From contig NZ_JANIFJ010000005.1 of assembly GCF_024519155.1 (NCBI RefSeq), forward strand, positions 124,001-188,000: DNA of 64,000 bases, in the 5' to 3' direction. The stretch comes from Mangrovibrevibacter kandeliae (GTDB taxonomy: Bacteria > Pseudomonadota > Alphaproteobacteria > Rhizobiales > Rhizobiaceae). A program made the position numbers and the translations under genes. Under the pieces are notes generated by a model. That model worked only from the letters and a program-made list of their open reading frames with translations, was not told the origin of the DNA and ran no database searches. This document shows, in pieces, positions 9,306 to 18,103 of this stretch (positions are counted from its first letter, which is position 1; every line of letters starts with the position of its first letter).

Positions 9306-9563
9306 CTAGAGAAAGCCGACCTGCTCGGCCGATGCGGGATCGCATGCCTCGTTCGCGCCAACGGGCCGACGGCCGAAGAGGATCTGCAAATCGGGCCAGA
9401 TCATCTCGATCAGCTCGGCGATGTGCACACGGCTGGCGCGGGCCGGGATACGCGCCTCGGCGAGGCTCTCGCCAACCAGCGCCTCCAGTTCGCGGCGCCA
9501 GCTTTCGTCGCAGGTGAAGATCGCCGCGTTCCGACTGCGCGCCACGTCGATCCCGTCGAGCAT
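9306..9563 (-). CDS. Small hypothetical protein (85 aa) with a near-perfect Shine-Dalgarno
   Basis: The ORF starts MLDGIDVARSRN and contains SWRRELEALVGES and HIAELIEMIWPDLQILFGRR. The start is well supported: AAGGAGGT lies 7 bases before the ATG. No membrane helix, signal peptide or known domain is evident; the middle is mostly helical. It is monocistronic, about 120 bases downstream of the phosphoglycolate phosphatase on the same strand, with an AT-richer stretch (about 9565-9660) that may be its promoter. The same frame stays open upstream through the phosphatase gene, but that part is a shadow. I do not recognise the family. Confidence 0.65.
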   Translation of the reverse strand: MLDGIDVARSRNAAIFTCDESWRRELEALVGESLAEARIPARASRVHIAELIEMIWPDLQILFGRRPVGANEACDPASAEQVGFL

Positions 9564-9682
9564 GCTTGTGACCTCCTTCGAGCTCAGAAGGATTCTACCT
9601 TGGCGCGTAGTCCTTTCCAAGGTTGCAGGACAATAAAACTCCCGCGGCACTGGATCGCGGCGCGCTCGCTGAAGCCTCGACG

Positions 9683-10390
9683 TCAGGCCTCTCCGGAAGG
9701 GCCGTCCTGCCGCGCCCGTGCCAGGCCCTCGATCAGCGACGGCAGGGCGTCGAGCCGGTCGGCGACGAGATCGGCGCCCAAGTCCTCGACGGGCCGGGTG
9801 GAATAGCCGCCGCGCATGACGATGGCGGTCATGCCGGCAGCTTCCGCCGCGATGACGTCGTTGTCGCTGTCGCCGACGAAGACGATGTCGGACGGGGTCA
9901 GCCCGAGCTTCTCGGCCGCAAGCAGAAGCAGGCCGGGAGCGGGCTTCCTCTCCGGCCCCGCATCGCCGCCGACGACGATCGCCATGTGATCGGCGAGCCC
10001 GAAATGGGCGAGGACGGTCTCGGTCGCTGCTGCGGCCTTGTTGGTGACGACGCCGAGCCGCCAGCCTCGCTGCTGCAGGGCAAGTATGCCCTCCACCGCG
10101 CCCGCGTTGAGCACTGTGCGCTGGGTCGACTGCGGGCCGTAGATCGCCTCGAACCGCTCGACGACCTTGTCGCGGGTGGCCGGGTCGATCTCCTTGCCGA
10201 GCGCGGCATAGGCGCGTTCGATCAGCGTCGGCACGCCGCGGCCGATCATCGCCGTCACCTGCTCCAGTTCGAAGGGCGGCTCGCCATAGCTCGCGAGCGT
10301 GGCGTTGAGAGCCGTCTGGATGTCGGGCGCGGAATCGACGAGCGTGCCGTCGAGATCGAACAGCACCGCCTGCGGCCAAGGTGTCGTCAT
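9683..10390 (-). CDS. gph: Phosphoglycolate phosphatase (HAD superfamily)
   Basis: A 235-residue HAD hydrolase. Motif I is LFDLDGTLVDS (nucleophile and acid-base Asp), motif II is VVTNKA, the Lys comes from ERKPAPGLL, and motif III-IV is FVGDSDNDVIAAEAAG. The helical cap follows motif I (DIQTALNATLASYG). Length and motifs match bacterial Gph, which removes 2-phosphoglycolate arising from DNA repair or photorespiration-like metabolism. Related HAD phosphatases such as pyrophosphatase PpaX have the same layout, so substrate is inferred from overall similarity. It is 49 bases downstream of the MaoC-like gene and may share its transcript. Confidence 0.88.
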   Translation of the reverse strand: MTTPWPQAVLFDLDGTLVDSAPDIQTALNATLASYGEPPFELEQVTAMIGRGVPTLIERAYAALGKEIDPATRDKVVERFEAIYGPQSTQRTVLNAGAVEGILALQQRGWRLGVVTNKAAAATETVLAHFGLADHMAIVVGGDAGPERKPAPGLLLLAAEKLGLTPSDIVFVGDSDNDVIAAEAAGMTAIVMRGGYSTRPVEDLGADLVADRLDALPSLIEGLARARQDGPSGEA

Positions 10391-10439
10391 CGCTAGTCTC
10401 CAGTCAGGTCCATGTCCGATGCGGTCCGCCGCGGGGCGT

Positions 10440-10967
10440 TCACGCCTCGACGTCCGTCTCCGGCGGCCGCAGCACGGCCAGAGTGATCCAATGCGCCGAG
10501 AGCGCGGGCTTCGCGGCGCCCTCGATCTCGATGGTTGCGTCCCACGCCGACTGCAGGCTCACCGCCCGCTCCGTCAGGCCGACGAGGCGAAAGCTGCCGC
10601 GCACCCGGTTGCCGGTCTTCACCGGGGTCAGGAAGCGCACCTTCTCGAACCCGTAATTGACGCCCATGACGGTGTGCTCGACGCCTGGCAGCGCATCGAA
10701 GGCAAGCGCCGAGAGGAGCGACAGCGTCAGGAAGCCGTGGGCGATGGTGCCGCCAAACGGCGTCTCCGCTCGCGCCCGTTCCGGATCGACGTGAATGAAC
10801 TGGTGGTCGTGGGTGGCGTCGGCGAAGCGATCGATCATCGGCTGGTCGACGCTCAGCCAGTTCGACACGAAGGCCTCGCCGTCGACGTAAGCCCGGTAGC
10901 GCTCGAGCGGGATCAACCGCTGGCGGATCGCTTCCTCGACCGGGCTCTTCGAGGGATCGCTAGGCAT
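10440..10967 (-). CDS. MaoC-family acyl-CoA hydratase/dehydratase
   Basis: A 175-residue hot-dog-fold protein. The hydratase motif is ATHDHQFIHVDPERA, with catalytic Asp and His, followed by FGGTIAHGFLTLSLL, the hallmark of (R)-specific enoyl-CoA hydratases such as PhaJ and MaoC. The start at MPSDPSK is chosen because GGAG lies about 9 bases upstream; the longer frame adds a basic low-complexity leader. The expected reaction is reversible hydration of a trans-2-enoyl-CoA. The substrate chain length cannot be read from sequence. It is divergent from the NAGGN operon, separated by about 260 bases that hold a possible stress promoter. Confidence 0.85.
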   Translation of the reverse strand: MPSDPSKSPVEEAIRQRLIPLERYRAYVDGEAFVSNWLSVDQPMIDRFADATHDHQFIHVDPERARAETPFGGTIAHGFLTLSLLSALAFDALPGVEHTVMGVNYGFEKVRFLTPVKTGNRVRGSFRLVGLTERAVSLQSAWDATIEIEGAAKPALSAHWITLAVLRPPETDVEA

Positions 10968-11117
10968 CGACACACTCCAGCAGGGTCCAAGGCCGCGACA
11001 GCCCGTCACCGGAAACGTCCCGATGCGCAACGCGGCACGCCTGCTTCCTAGTGCACGTCTCGCCCGGCTTCCAGCCATTCCTCCTTGCCCCTGCGCCGCT
11101 GCCACCCTTTATTGTCA

Positions 11118-11143
11118 GGAACCCTTTCGTCGCACCGCACTTT
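11118..11143 (+). promoter_or_regulatory. Possible EcfG-type general stress promoter before asnO
   Basis: GGAAC at 11118-11122 is the -35 consensus of alphaproteobacterial EcfG (sigma EcfG/RpoE2). A 17-base spacer leads to CTTT at 11140-11143, one mismatch from the CGTT -10 element. It lies about 85 bases before the asnO start. Control of an osmolyte operon by the general stress sigma factor fits biologically, but five plus four bases can arise by chance. Confidence 0.4.
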
Positions 11144-11227
11144 CGCATCGCGGCAGATGTGCCCGTCCGGCACGCCCCTTCGTCGCCCTTCCGCGGCGCC
11201 CTTCGACAGAGAGAGGAACGACATCCG

Positions 11228-13000
11228 ATGTGTGGACTTTGCGGTGAGATCCGTTTCGACGGCCAGATGGCATCGCCGGAGCGCATCCAACGCATGAGCG
11301 ACTGTCTCGCTCGCCGCGGGCCCGACGGCGCCGGCGTGGTGATGCGCGGACGGGTCGCTTTCGGGCACCGCCGCCTCAAGATCATCGATCTGTCTGAAAA
11401 GGCCGAGCAGCCGATGGTCGATGCCGACCTCGGACTGACGATCGCCTTCAACGGCTGCATCTACAACTATCCGGAACTGCGCCGGGAGCTGGAGGCCAAG
11501 GGCTACCGCTTCTTCTCCACCGGCGACACCGAGGTGATCGGCAAGGCCTTCCACGCCTGGGGCAAGGACTGCGTCAAGCGCTTCCACGGGATGTTCGCCT
11601 TCGCCATCCATGAGCGCGAAAGCGGCCGGGTGACGTTGGCGCGCGACCGCTTCGGCATCAAGCCGCTCTACCTCTCGCAGACGCCGGAGCGGCTCTACAT
11701 TGCGTCCTCGCTCCCCGCGCTTCTGCGCACCGGCGACGTCGACCGCTCGATCGATCGTGTCGCGCTGCACCACTACATGACCTTCCACGCGGTCGTGCCG
11801 GCGCCGCTGACGATCATCAAGGGCGTGCGCAAGCTGCCGCCCGCGACGGTGCGGACGATCGAAGCCGACGGCACCTTCGAAGACGAGGTGTATTGGAGCG
11901 CGCCCTTCGGTCTGGCCTCTGGCGAGGAGAGCCTGACGGCCGACGACTGGCGCGACCGTGTGCTCGCCAGCCTGAAGACCGCTGTCGCCCGCCGCATGGT
12001 GGCGGACGTGCCGGTGGGCGTCCTGCTCTCGGGCGGCGTCGATTCCTCGCTGATCGTCGGTCTGCTCGCCGAGGCCGGCCAGACGGGCCTCACCACCTTC
12101 TCCATCGGCTTCGAGGAGGCCAACGGCGAGAAGGGCGACGAGTTCGTCTATTCCGACCTCATCGCAAAGCACTACGGCACCAAGCATCACAAGATCTTCG
12201 TGCCGTCGAACGAGCTGCTGGAGCACCTGCCCGGGACCATCGCGGCGATGTCGGAGCCGATGGTCTCCTACGACAATGTCGGCTTCTACCTCCTGTCGCG
12301 CGAGGTCTCAAAGCACATCAAGGTGGTGCAGTCCGGCCAGGGTGCCGACGAGGTGTTCGGCGGCTATCACTGGTACCCGCCCATGGCCGGCGCCAACGAC
12401 CCGGTCGGCGCCTATTCGAAGGCCTTCTTCGACCGCAGCCATTCGACCCTCGGCGAGCAGCTGGGCGACGGATGGCTCGCCGACGACGAGAGCCGCGCCT
12501 TCGTCGAGCGGCACTTCGCCCTTCCAGGCGCTGGTGATCCGGTCGACAAGGCGCTGCGGATCGACACCAACGTGATGCTCGTCGACGATCCGGTGAAGCG
12601 GGTGGACAACATGACCATGGCCTGGGGCCTCGAAGCCCGGGTGCCCTTCCTCGATCACGAGCTCGTCGAGCTCGCCGCCCGTGTCCCCGCCGCCGAGAAG
12701 CTGAAGGACGGCGGCAAGGGCGTCTTGAAGGAGGTCGCCCGTCAGGTGATCCCGCACGAGGTGATCGACCGCAAGAAGGGCTACTTCCCCGTCCCGCAGC
12801 TCAAATACATCTCCGGGCCGTATCTCGACATGGTGCGGGACGCCTTGTCCTCGCAGGCGGCCCGCGAGCGCGGGCTGTTCAGGCAGTCCTATCTCGACAC
12901 GCTGTTTGCCAATCCCGCCGACCACATCACGCCGCTGCGCGGTTCCGAGCTGTGGCAGGTCGCCCTCCTGGAGCTGTGGCTGCAGGAACAGGGAGTCTGA
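11228..13000 (+). CDS. asnO: N-acetylglutaminylglutamine amidotransferase (AsnB-like)
   Basis: A 590-residue class II glutamine amidotransferase. The start MCGLCGEI exposes the Cys2 nucleophile after Met removal, and GAGAGAGGAA lies upstream. The glutaminase half (about 1-210) has RRGPDGAG and NGCIYN; the synthetase half has the pyrophosphate loop LLSGGVDSSL and GQGADEVFGG. In Sinorhizobium, AsnO amidates N-acetylglutaminylglutamine to the osmoprotectant NAGGN. Assignment over ordinary asparagine synthetase rests on the two following genes, ngg and the M42 peptidase, which form the known NAGGN set. It ends one base before the ngg start. Confidence 0.93.
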   Translation: MCGLCGEIRFDGQMASPERIQRMSDCLARRGPDGAGVVMRGRVAFGHRRLKIIDLSEKAEQPMVDADLGLTIAFNGCIYNYPELRRELEAKGYRFFSTGDTEVIGKAFHAWGKDCVKRFHGMFAFAIHERESGRVTLARDRFGIKPLYLSQTPERLYIASSLPALLRTGDVDRSIDRVALHHYMTFHAVVPAPLTIIKGVRKLPPATVRTIEADGTFEDEVYWSAPFGLASGEESLTADDWRDRVLASLKTAVARRMVADVPVGVLLSGGVDSSLIVGLLAEAGQTGLTTFSIGFEEANGEKGDEFVYSDLIAKHYGTKHHKIFVPSNELLEHLPGTIAAMSEPMVSYDNVGFYLLSREVSKHIKVVQSGQGADEVFGGYHWYPPMAGANDPVGAYSKAFFDRSHSTLGEQLGDGWLADDESRAFVERHFALPGAGDPVDKALRIDTNVMLVDDPVKRVDNMTMAWGLEARVPFLDHELVELAARVPAAEKLKDGGKGVLKEVARQVIPHEVIDRKKGYFPVPQLKYISGPYLDMVRDALSSQAARERGLFRQSYLDTLFANPADHITPLRGSELWQVALLELWLQEQGV

Positions 13001-13001
13001 G

Positions 13002-14801
13002 ATGAGCGACCTTCGGCAGCCGAGCCGCCGGCTTGCGCGCCACCGCCTCCGGCGGATGGGAACGCGCGGCCTCCAGGCGCCCTCGCTTCAGCCCGCCGAC
13101 GAGGCGGGATCGATGCACCCCGACGCCTCGATCGATTGCGGCTGGGGCCGACTGATCTTCGGCCAGACCTTCGCCGACCCCAAGGTGCTGGTCGACACGC
13201 TGATGCAGGAGGGGGCCGACCGGCGCGACATCGGCTTCTACATCGCCGATCCGCACGTGGTGCTGAGCCACGCGCCGCAGGATCTGTTCCTCGATCCGTC
13301 GCACACCTACCGCCTGAACCTCGCGACCTACCGCCCGTCGCGGCGGCGGGCCTCCGGGTTCCATGTCCGCCGCCTGGCGAGCGAGGCGGATGCGCATGCG
13401 GTCAACCGCATCTACCAGAGCCGCGGCATGGTCACGGTCGACCCGGTGTTCTTCTGGTCCCACCGCGACAGCCGCGCGCTCACCTACCTCGTCGCCGAGG
13501 ACGAGGCGACGGGCGCGATCATCGGCACGGTGACGGGCATCGACGGCCCGCGCGCCTTCGGCGATCCCGACAACGGCTCCTCGCTCTGGTGCCTCGCGGT
13601 CGATCCCCAGGCGACCCATCCCGGCATCGGCGAGACGCTGGTGCGCCGCCTTGCCGAGCACTTCCAGGCCCGCGGACGGGCCTTCATGGACCTCTCGGTG
13701 ATGCACGACAACGCCTCGGCGATCGCCCTCTACGAGAAGCTCGGCTTCGAGCGGGTCCCGATCTTCGCCATCAAGTGCAAGAACCCGATCAACGAGAAGT
13801 TCTTCACCGGCAGCGCGGATGCCTTCGCCGGTCTCAATCCCTATGCCCGGATCATCGTCGACGAGGCGTTGCGGCGAGGCATCCAGGTGGAGGTGACGGA
13901 TGCCGCAGGCGGGTTCTTCCGCCTGACGCATGGCGGCCGCTCCATCCACTGCCGCGAGAGCCTGTCCGAGCTGACCTCGGCCGTCGCGATGTCGATCTGC
14001 GACGACAAGGCGGTGACGCGGCGCGTGGTGGAGCACGCCGGCGTGCGGGTGCCGGAGCAGATCGTTGCGGACGACGACCGGGCGGCGCTTGAGACCTTCG
14101 TCGAGAAGCACGGCTCGATCGTGGTGAAGCCCGCGCGCGGCGAGCAGGGCCGCGGCATCGCGGTCGGTATCGATACGGTCGAGGACGCCGAGCGGGCGAT
14201 CGAGGTCGCCCGCGTCCAGTCCGACCGCGTGCTGCTCGAATCCTGCTTCGAGGGCGAGGACTTGCGCCTCGTGATGATCGACTATCGACTCGTCGCCGCC
14301 GCGATCCGGCGCCCGCCGATCGTCACCGGCGACGGGCACACGACGATCCGCGAGCTGATCGAACGCCTGTCACGCCGACGTGCGGCCGCCACCGGCGGCG
14401 AAAGCAGCGTGCCGCTCGACGGCGAGACCGAGCGCTGCGTGCGGCAGGCGGGGTATGACTTGGACGACGTCCTGCCGGAGGGCGAGGGGGTGACGGTCCG
14501 CAAGACCGCCAACCTCCACACCGGCGGCACCATCCACGACGTTACCGGGCAGGTGCACCCGCGGCTGATCGAGGCGGCGGTCGCCGCGACACGTGCGATC
14601 GACATTCCGGTCTGCGGCATCGACTTCATGGTGAAGACGCCGCACGAGCCGGACTACGTCTTCATCGAGGCGAACGAGCGGCCGGGGCTCGCCAATCATG
14701 AGCCGCAGCCGACCGCCGAGCGCTTCGTCGATCTTCTCTTTCCGCTGTCGATGCCGTATTCCTCGCGCGCAGCCCGACAGCAGAAACCGAAAGATCCGTG
14801 A
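13002..14801 (+). CDS. ngg: N-acetylglutaminylglutamine synthetase (GNAT plus ATP-grasp)
   Basis: A 599-residue fusion. Residues about 120-260 form a GNAT acetyltransferase (CLAVDPQATHPGIGETLVRRL, then NASAIALYEKLGF). Residues about 310-590 form an ATP-grasp ligase (VVKPARGEQGRG, YVFIEANERPGL), also seen in cyanophycin and glutathione synthetases. This matches Ngg, which makes the N-acetylated dipeptide from glutamine before AsnO amidates it. The ATG at 13002 is one base after the asnO stop, so translation is coupled. The first 40 residues are basic and probably disordered. Confidence 0.93.
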   Translation: MSDLRQPSRRLARHRLRRMGTRGLQAPSLQPADEAGSMHPDASIDCGWGRLIFGQTFADPKVLVDTLMQEGADRRDIGFYIADPHVVLSHAPQDLFLDPSHTYRLNLATYRPSRRRASGFHVRRLASEADAHAVNRIYQSRGMVTVDPVFFWSHRDSRALTYLVAEDEATGAIIGTVTGIDGPRAFGDPDNGSSLWCLAVDPQATHPGIGETLVRRLAEHFQARGRAFMDLSVMHDNASAIALYEKLGFERVPIFAIKCKNPINEKFFTGSADAFAGLNPYARIIVDEALRRGIQVEVTDAAGGFFRLTHGGRSIHCRESLSELTSAVAMSICDDKAVTRRVVEHAGVRVPEQIVADDDRAALETFVEKHGSIVVKPARGEQGRGIAVGIDTVEDAERAIEVARVQSDRVLLESCFEGEDLRLVMIDYRLVAAAIRRPPIVTGDGHTTIRELIERLSRRRAAATGGESSVPLDGETERCVRQAGYDLDDVLPEGEGVTVRKTANLHTGGTIHDVTGQVHPRLIEAAVAATRAIDIPVCGIDFMVKTPHEPDYVFIEANERPGLANHEPQPTAERFVDLLFPLSMPYSSRAARQQKPKDP

Positions 14802-15955
14802 TGCCGCGGCTCCAGATCGACCCGCATTACCTCGCCGACCAGCTGAAAGCCCTTCTGAAGATCCCGAGCCCGACCGGCTACACCGACACGGTCGTGCGTT
14901 ACGTCACGCACGAGCTCGAGCGCCTCGGTCTGCATGTCGAACTGACGCGCCGCGGCGCCATCATCGGCGTGCGCCAAGGCTCGCGGCGCGCCGCCGCCCG
15001 CGCCATCGTCGGCCATGTCGACACGCTCGGCGCCCAGGTGAAGCGCATCAAGGAGAACGGGCGGCTGGAGCTGGTGCCGATCGGCACCTGGTCGGCGCGC
15101 TTCGCCGAGGGTGCGCGCGTGACCCTCTTCGCCGAGACCGGCACCTATCACGGCACCATCCTGCCGCTGAAGGCGTCGGGCCACACCTACAACGTGGAGG
15201 TCGACGAACTGCCGATCGGCTGGGACTATGTGGAGCTGCGGATCGACGCCCTCGCCCGCAGCCGCGCGGAGACCGAGCGGCTCGGCATCGAGGTCGGCGA
15301 CATCGTCGCGGTCGATCCGCAGCCGGACTTCCTCGACAACGGCTTCATCGTCTCGCGTCATCTCGACAACAAGGCGGGTGTCGCGGTGATGCTTGCCGCG
15401 GTCGAGGCGCTGGAGCGCGAGAAGGCGGTGACCCCGGTCGACACGCACTGGCTGTTCTCGATCGCCGAGGAGGTCGGCGTCGGCGCCGCCTCGATCATCG
15501 AGCCGAACGTCGCCTCGATGGTCGCCGTCGACAACGGCACCTCGGCGCCCGGGCAGAACTCGTCCGAGTTCGGTGTGACGATCGCCATGGCCGACCAGAC
15601 CGGCCCGTTCGACTACCACCTGACGAAGAAGCTGGTGAAGCTGTGCCGCGAGGAGGACATCCGTTACCAGAAGGACGTCTTCCGCTATTACCGATCGGAT
15701 TCAGCCTCCGCGATCGAGGCCGGTCACGACGTGCGCACCGCCCTCATCACCTTCGGCGTCGATGCATCGCACGGCTACGAGCGCATCCACATGCACGCCC
15801 TGCGCTCGCTCGCCGAACTCGTCACCGCCTATGTCACCTCGCCGGTGGAGATCGAGCGCGACCGCAAGCTGCATGCAGGCCTGAAAGGCTTCACCCGCCA
15901 GCCGACAGTCGAGGCCGAACAGGAGCTCGACGAGGAGAGCGATCCGGCGGAATAG
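14801..15955 (+). CDS. NAGGN-system M42 family metallopeptidase
   Basis: A 384-residue zinc aminopeptidase-like protein. M42 metal-ligand motifs are VGHVDTLGA (His, Asp), SRHLDNKAGVA (bridging Asp), SIAEEVGVGAAS (catalytic Glu pair) and FGVDASHGYERIHMH near the end. The ATG overlaps the ngg stop by one base (TGATG). It is the usual third gene of NAGGN operons; turnover of the osmolyte when stress ends is a plausible but inferred role. After the stop, 16 bases from a new gene start (16109) are reached only after 150 bases with no clear hairpin terminator. Confidence 0.9.
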   Translation: MPRLQIDPHYLADQLKALLKIPSPTGYTDTVVRYVTHELERLGLHVELTRRGAIIGVRQGSRRAAARAIVGHVDTLGAQVKRIKENGRLELVPIGTWSARFAEGARVTLFAETGTYHGTILPLKASGHTYNVEVDELPIGWDYVELRIDALARSRAETERLGIEVGDIVAVDPQPDFLDNGFIVSRHLDNKAGVAVMLAAVEALEREKAVTPVDTHWLFSIAEEVGVGAASIIEPNVASMVAVDNGTSAPGQNSSEFGVTIAMADQTGPFDYHLTKKLVKLCREEDIRYQKDVFRYYRSDSASAIEAGHDVRTALITFGVDASHGYERIHMHALRSLAELVTAYVTSPVEIERDRKLHAGLKGFTRQPTVEAEQELDEESDPAE

Positions 15956-16108
15956 GACGCACGGGGGCGTGACGCGCTGCCCGCTGGGGAGTTTCGGCGT
16001 CGTCGCGATGGCTGCGCCATGCGCACCGGACACAAATCGTCATCGACCGGTCCGAATTCCGCCCGCTTGTGATCGGAAATCCTCACATGGGTCGCAAGGG
16101 GATTCGCG

Positions 16109-16753
16109 ATGTTCGGCATGGTCGGTGCACTCTGGAGACGTCTCGGCTCGCTCGGCGGGCGCCTGACCGAACAGCTCGTGATTTCGGGACTGGTGGCGCT
16201 GGCGCTGCATCTCGTGGGCAACGGCGCCGGGCTCTATGCCTGGCTCGGCGGGGTTGGACAGGCGCCACAGGCTGAGGCGGCCGCGACCCTGGTGGCGACG
16301 CCGAAGGCGCCGCGCCTCCTCGGGCCGAGTGCCGCCGCACCGGTCGACACGGACTCTGCGACGCCGGCCCCCACGGCCTTGCCCCGCCGCGCGGCGGACT
16401 CGTTGCCGACGCCCCGGGGCGCCGCGCTTGGCACCGCCGAAGCCACGGCAGCGGCCGAGGGCGTCATTCTCTTCACCGACTGCGGCACCGCCTGCGAGTC
16501 GCACGACCCGCTGCTGGCCCGCAGCGTCGCGCCGAGCGACCGGCCTGGCATGCCCGCGACCCCTGTGACGCTCGTTGCGCCCTTCGAGGCGGACGGGCCG
16601 GACGTCGACGACCCCGCGGCGACGGCCGCCGCGAGGGCTACGGAGCTGCGTCGACAGGCGAGCGCGGAGGAGGACGAGGGTCTGGCTTCCGCCGCGCTGG
16701 ACACCGTCGTCGGCGGCTTCCACCGGGTGCTGCGCCACGTCAACCCGCTCTGA
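16109..16753 (+). CDS. Putative single-pass membrane protein, unknown function
   Basis: A 214-residue protein. After a short basic start (WRRLGSLGGR) a hydrophobic stretch spans about residues 21-46 (LVISGLVALALHLV), with no evident cleavage site, so it is probably a membrane anchor. The rest is Ala/Pro-rich and low in complexity up to a small motif, FTDCGTACES (about residues 123-132), with two cysteines, then an acidic C-terminus. AAGGGG lies upstream of the ATG. No domain recognised. It follows the NAGGN operon on the same strand, but a separate role is as likely as a linked one. Confidence 0.55.
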   Translation: MFGMVGALWRRLGSLGGRLTEQLVISGLVALALHLVGNGAGLYAWLGGVGQAPQAEAAATLVATPKAPRLLGPSAAAPVDTDSATPAPTALPRRAADSLPTPRGAALGTAEATAAAEGVILFTDCGTACESHDPLLARSVAPSDRPGMPATPVTLVAPFEADGPDVDDPAATAAARATELRRQASAEEDEGLASAALDTVVGGFHRVLRHVNPL

Positions 16754-16821
16754 GGCTCGGCAGACAGTCCAGACGAGCGCAGATGTGAACGGCTGGCCGG
16801 CGGACGCCCTGCAGCATGGCG

Positions 16822-16890
16822 TCACCTCGGCACGAAGATCTTCTTGTCGAGCGTCCAGATCAGCATCCCGGCTTCTAATCCCGTATTTGG
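16822..16890 (-). pseudogene. Remnant: C-terminal tail of a fourth DUF2019-like gene
   Basis: On the minus strand this stretch reads PNTGLEAGMLIWTLDKKIFVPR and then TGA. It matches the C-terminus of the intact paralogue at 18628-18999 (STGLEAGMRLRALDKKIFVPT). Upstream of it the similarity and open frame are lost, and there is no start codon or family core. This is the 3' end of a deleted gene copy. DNA identity with the other copy includes a 20-base exact match. Confidence 0.7.
16832..16851. repeat. 20-base exact direct repeat shared with 18638-18657
   Basis: The sequence acgaagatcttcttgtcgag occurs here and at 18638-18657, encoding LDKKIFV at the end of a DUF2019-like protein in both places. 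The two copies are in the same orientation, about 1.8 kb apart, and bracket the 309-residue unknown gene and the interrupted third paralogue. They could recombine to delete or duplicate that segment. Confidence 0.8.
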
Positions 16891-17001
16891 CGAATGCCGC
16901 AAGAGCGGTCTGAGTCGAAATTTATTAGGCGACATTCCTCCGGGTGGTTGCACTTCAGCTCGCCTGTCCGGCGGTTGGCTTGAGGTTATGGACGGACCAG
17001 A

Positions 17002-17931
17002 TCAGTCTTCGTCGTCGAATAGACCTCGCGCCGATGGTGTTGGCGAGCGGATGACGCCATATACCTTCACGATCTCGACCTTCTGATCGACCATAGCGCC
17101 GATCTCGTCGTAGGTTGTTTCGTAGCGGGCGCGCACACGCAGCGCGTCGCCAGGACGGATGGTCTCTTCATGCGTCCGGAACCGCTCTAGCCATTCCTCG
17201 TCGTGGATCGGCGCTGATATCGACTGGCGACCATGCTTGAATGCCCATTGGGCATTGCCGAGGAAGTCCGGACGTCGAACGATGTAGACGACGTCTAGCT
17301 CGTTCGCGAGATCCTGTTGCGCTTCGGGCGGCATGTGGTCCGACGGAAGCCAAGTCTCCCGGACATTGACGCGGTACTCGCCCTTCCCGAGATCGATCAC
17401 CAGACCCTCGCCGAAGCCAAGCTTCGCCTTCGCCCGCTGGACTTCGTCCAGCGCCTGCGCCAGCCTAGATGCCTTGACTAAGGGATAGTCCGGGAAATGC
17501 AGGACGTCGGTCTTGACCGCGAGCTGCCGGAGCTCATCCGTCAGGTCCGGTAGGCCCGCGTTCTGTCCATCGTCGATCCTGCGGTCGAGCCAACGGATCG
17601 CAAGGTACTTCCCTTCGACGAGGTATTTTCCGACCTGCTTCTTCCAGTCGAGGTCCTTAAGAGCGTCGTCGTCCACTTGCTTCAGTATGTTCCTGAGGAC
17701 GACCAGAAGGCTGGAGCGCTGGACGTCTTCCAGCACGAACGTCGTATCGATCCGACTAGTCACCGACTCGAGAAGAGCCCGGTCGATCTCCTCGAAGGAG
17801 CGGATCAGATCGGACGCGATCTCAAAGATGCGGGCCGGCGATCCGGATGCCGGATCGAACTCGATCTTCAGTCGCAGGTCTCCCTGCGGTGCCCTCGGAT
17901 CGTCTGTGGAGGTGATCCCGATCATGCTCAT
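17002..17931 (-). CDS. Unrecognised soluble protein inside the toxin-immunity island
   Basis: A 309-residue protein with no signal peptide and no membrane helix. Visible segments are an N-terminal beta-like stretch (GDLRLKIEFDP), a helix (ARIFEIASDLIRSFEEIDRALL), an LxxVxxSSLLVVLRNILKQVDD segment interpreted as strand then helix, a WKKQVGKYLVEGKY helix, and a C-terminal mostly beta region. It ends ARGLFDDED. The start MSMIGITSTDD is the most upstream ATG before the sequence turns low in quality; its ribosome site is weak. It lies 172 bases after the interrupted DUF2019 gene and before the fourth remnant. Base composition is less GC-rich than the flanking housekeeping genes. I do not recognise the family. 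An immunity, effector or defence role is only suggested by location. Confidence 0.75.
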   Translation of the reverse strand: MSMIGITSTDDPRAPQGDLRLKIEFDPASGSPARIFEIASDLIRSFEEIDRALLESVTSRIDTTFVLEDVQRSSLLVVLRNILKQVDDDALKDLDWKKQVGKYLVEGKYLAIRWLDRRIDDGQNAGLPDLTDELRQLAVKTDVLHFPDYPLVKASRLAQALDEVQRAKAKLGFGEGLVIDLGKGEYRVNVRETWLPSDHMPPEAQQDLANELDVVYIVRRPDFLGNAQWAFKHGRQSISAPIHDEEWLERFRTHEETIRPGDALRVRARYETTYDEIGAMVDQKVEIVKVYGVIRSPTPSARGLFDDED

Positions 17932-18103
17932 CCCGACAGAGAGACATATCTCTCGAATGGCCGCCAGCCACGATCTGGTCCATCTGCGACTCGGAGCACC
18001 GCCATGTCCCGCTTCGTCGACCGCTCCCCGGTGTCGGAGTTCGTCGAACTGCGGATGCTCTCTATCCAGCCTCGACGGACATTTTTGGTACAACGCATCG
18101 GGA

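Noticed and set aside
11051-11227. Longer form of AsnO starting at 11051
   Set aside because: Class II amidotransferases need Cys at position 2, which only the start at 11228 provides.
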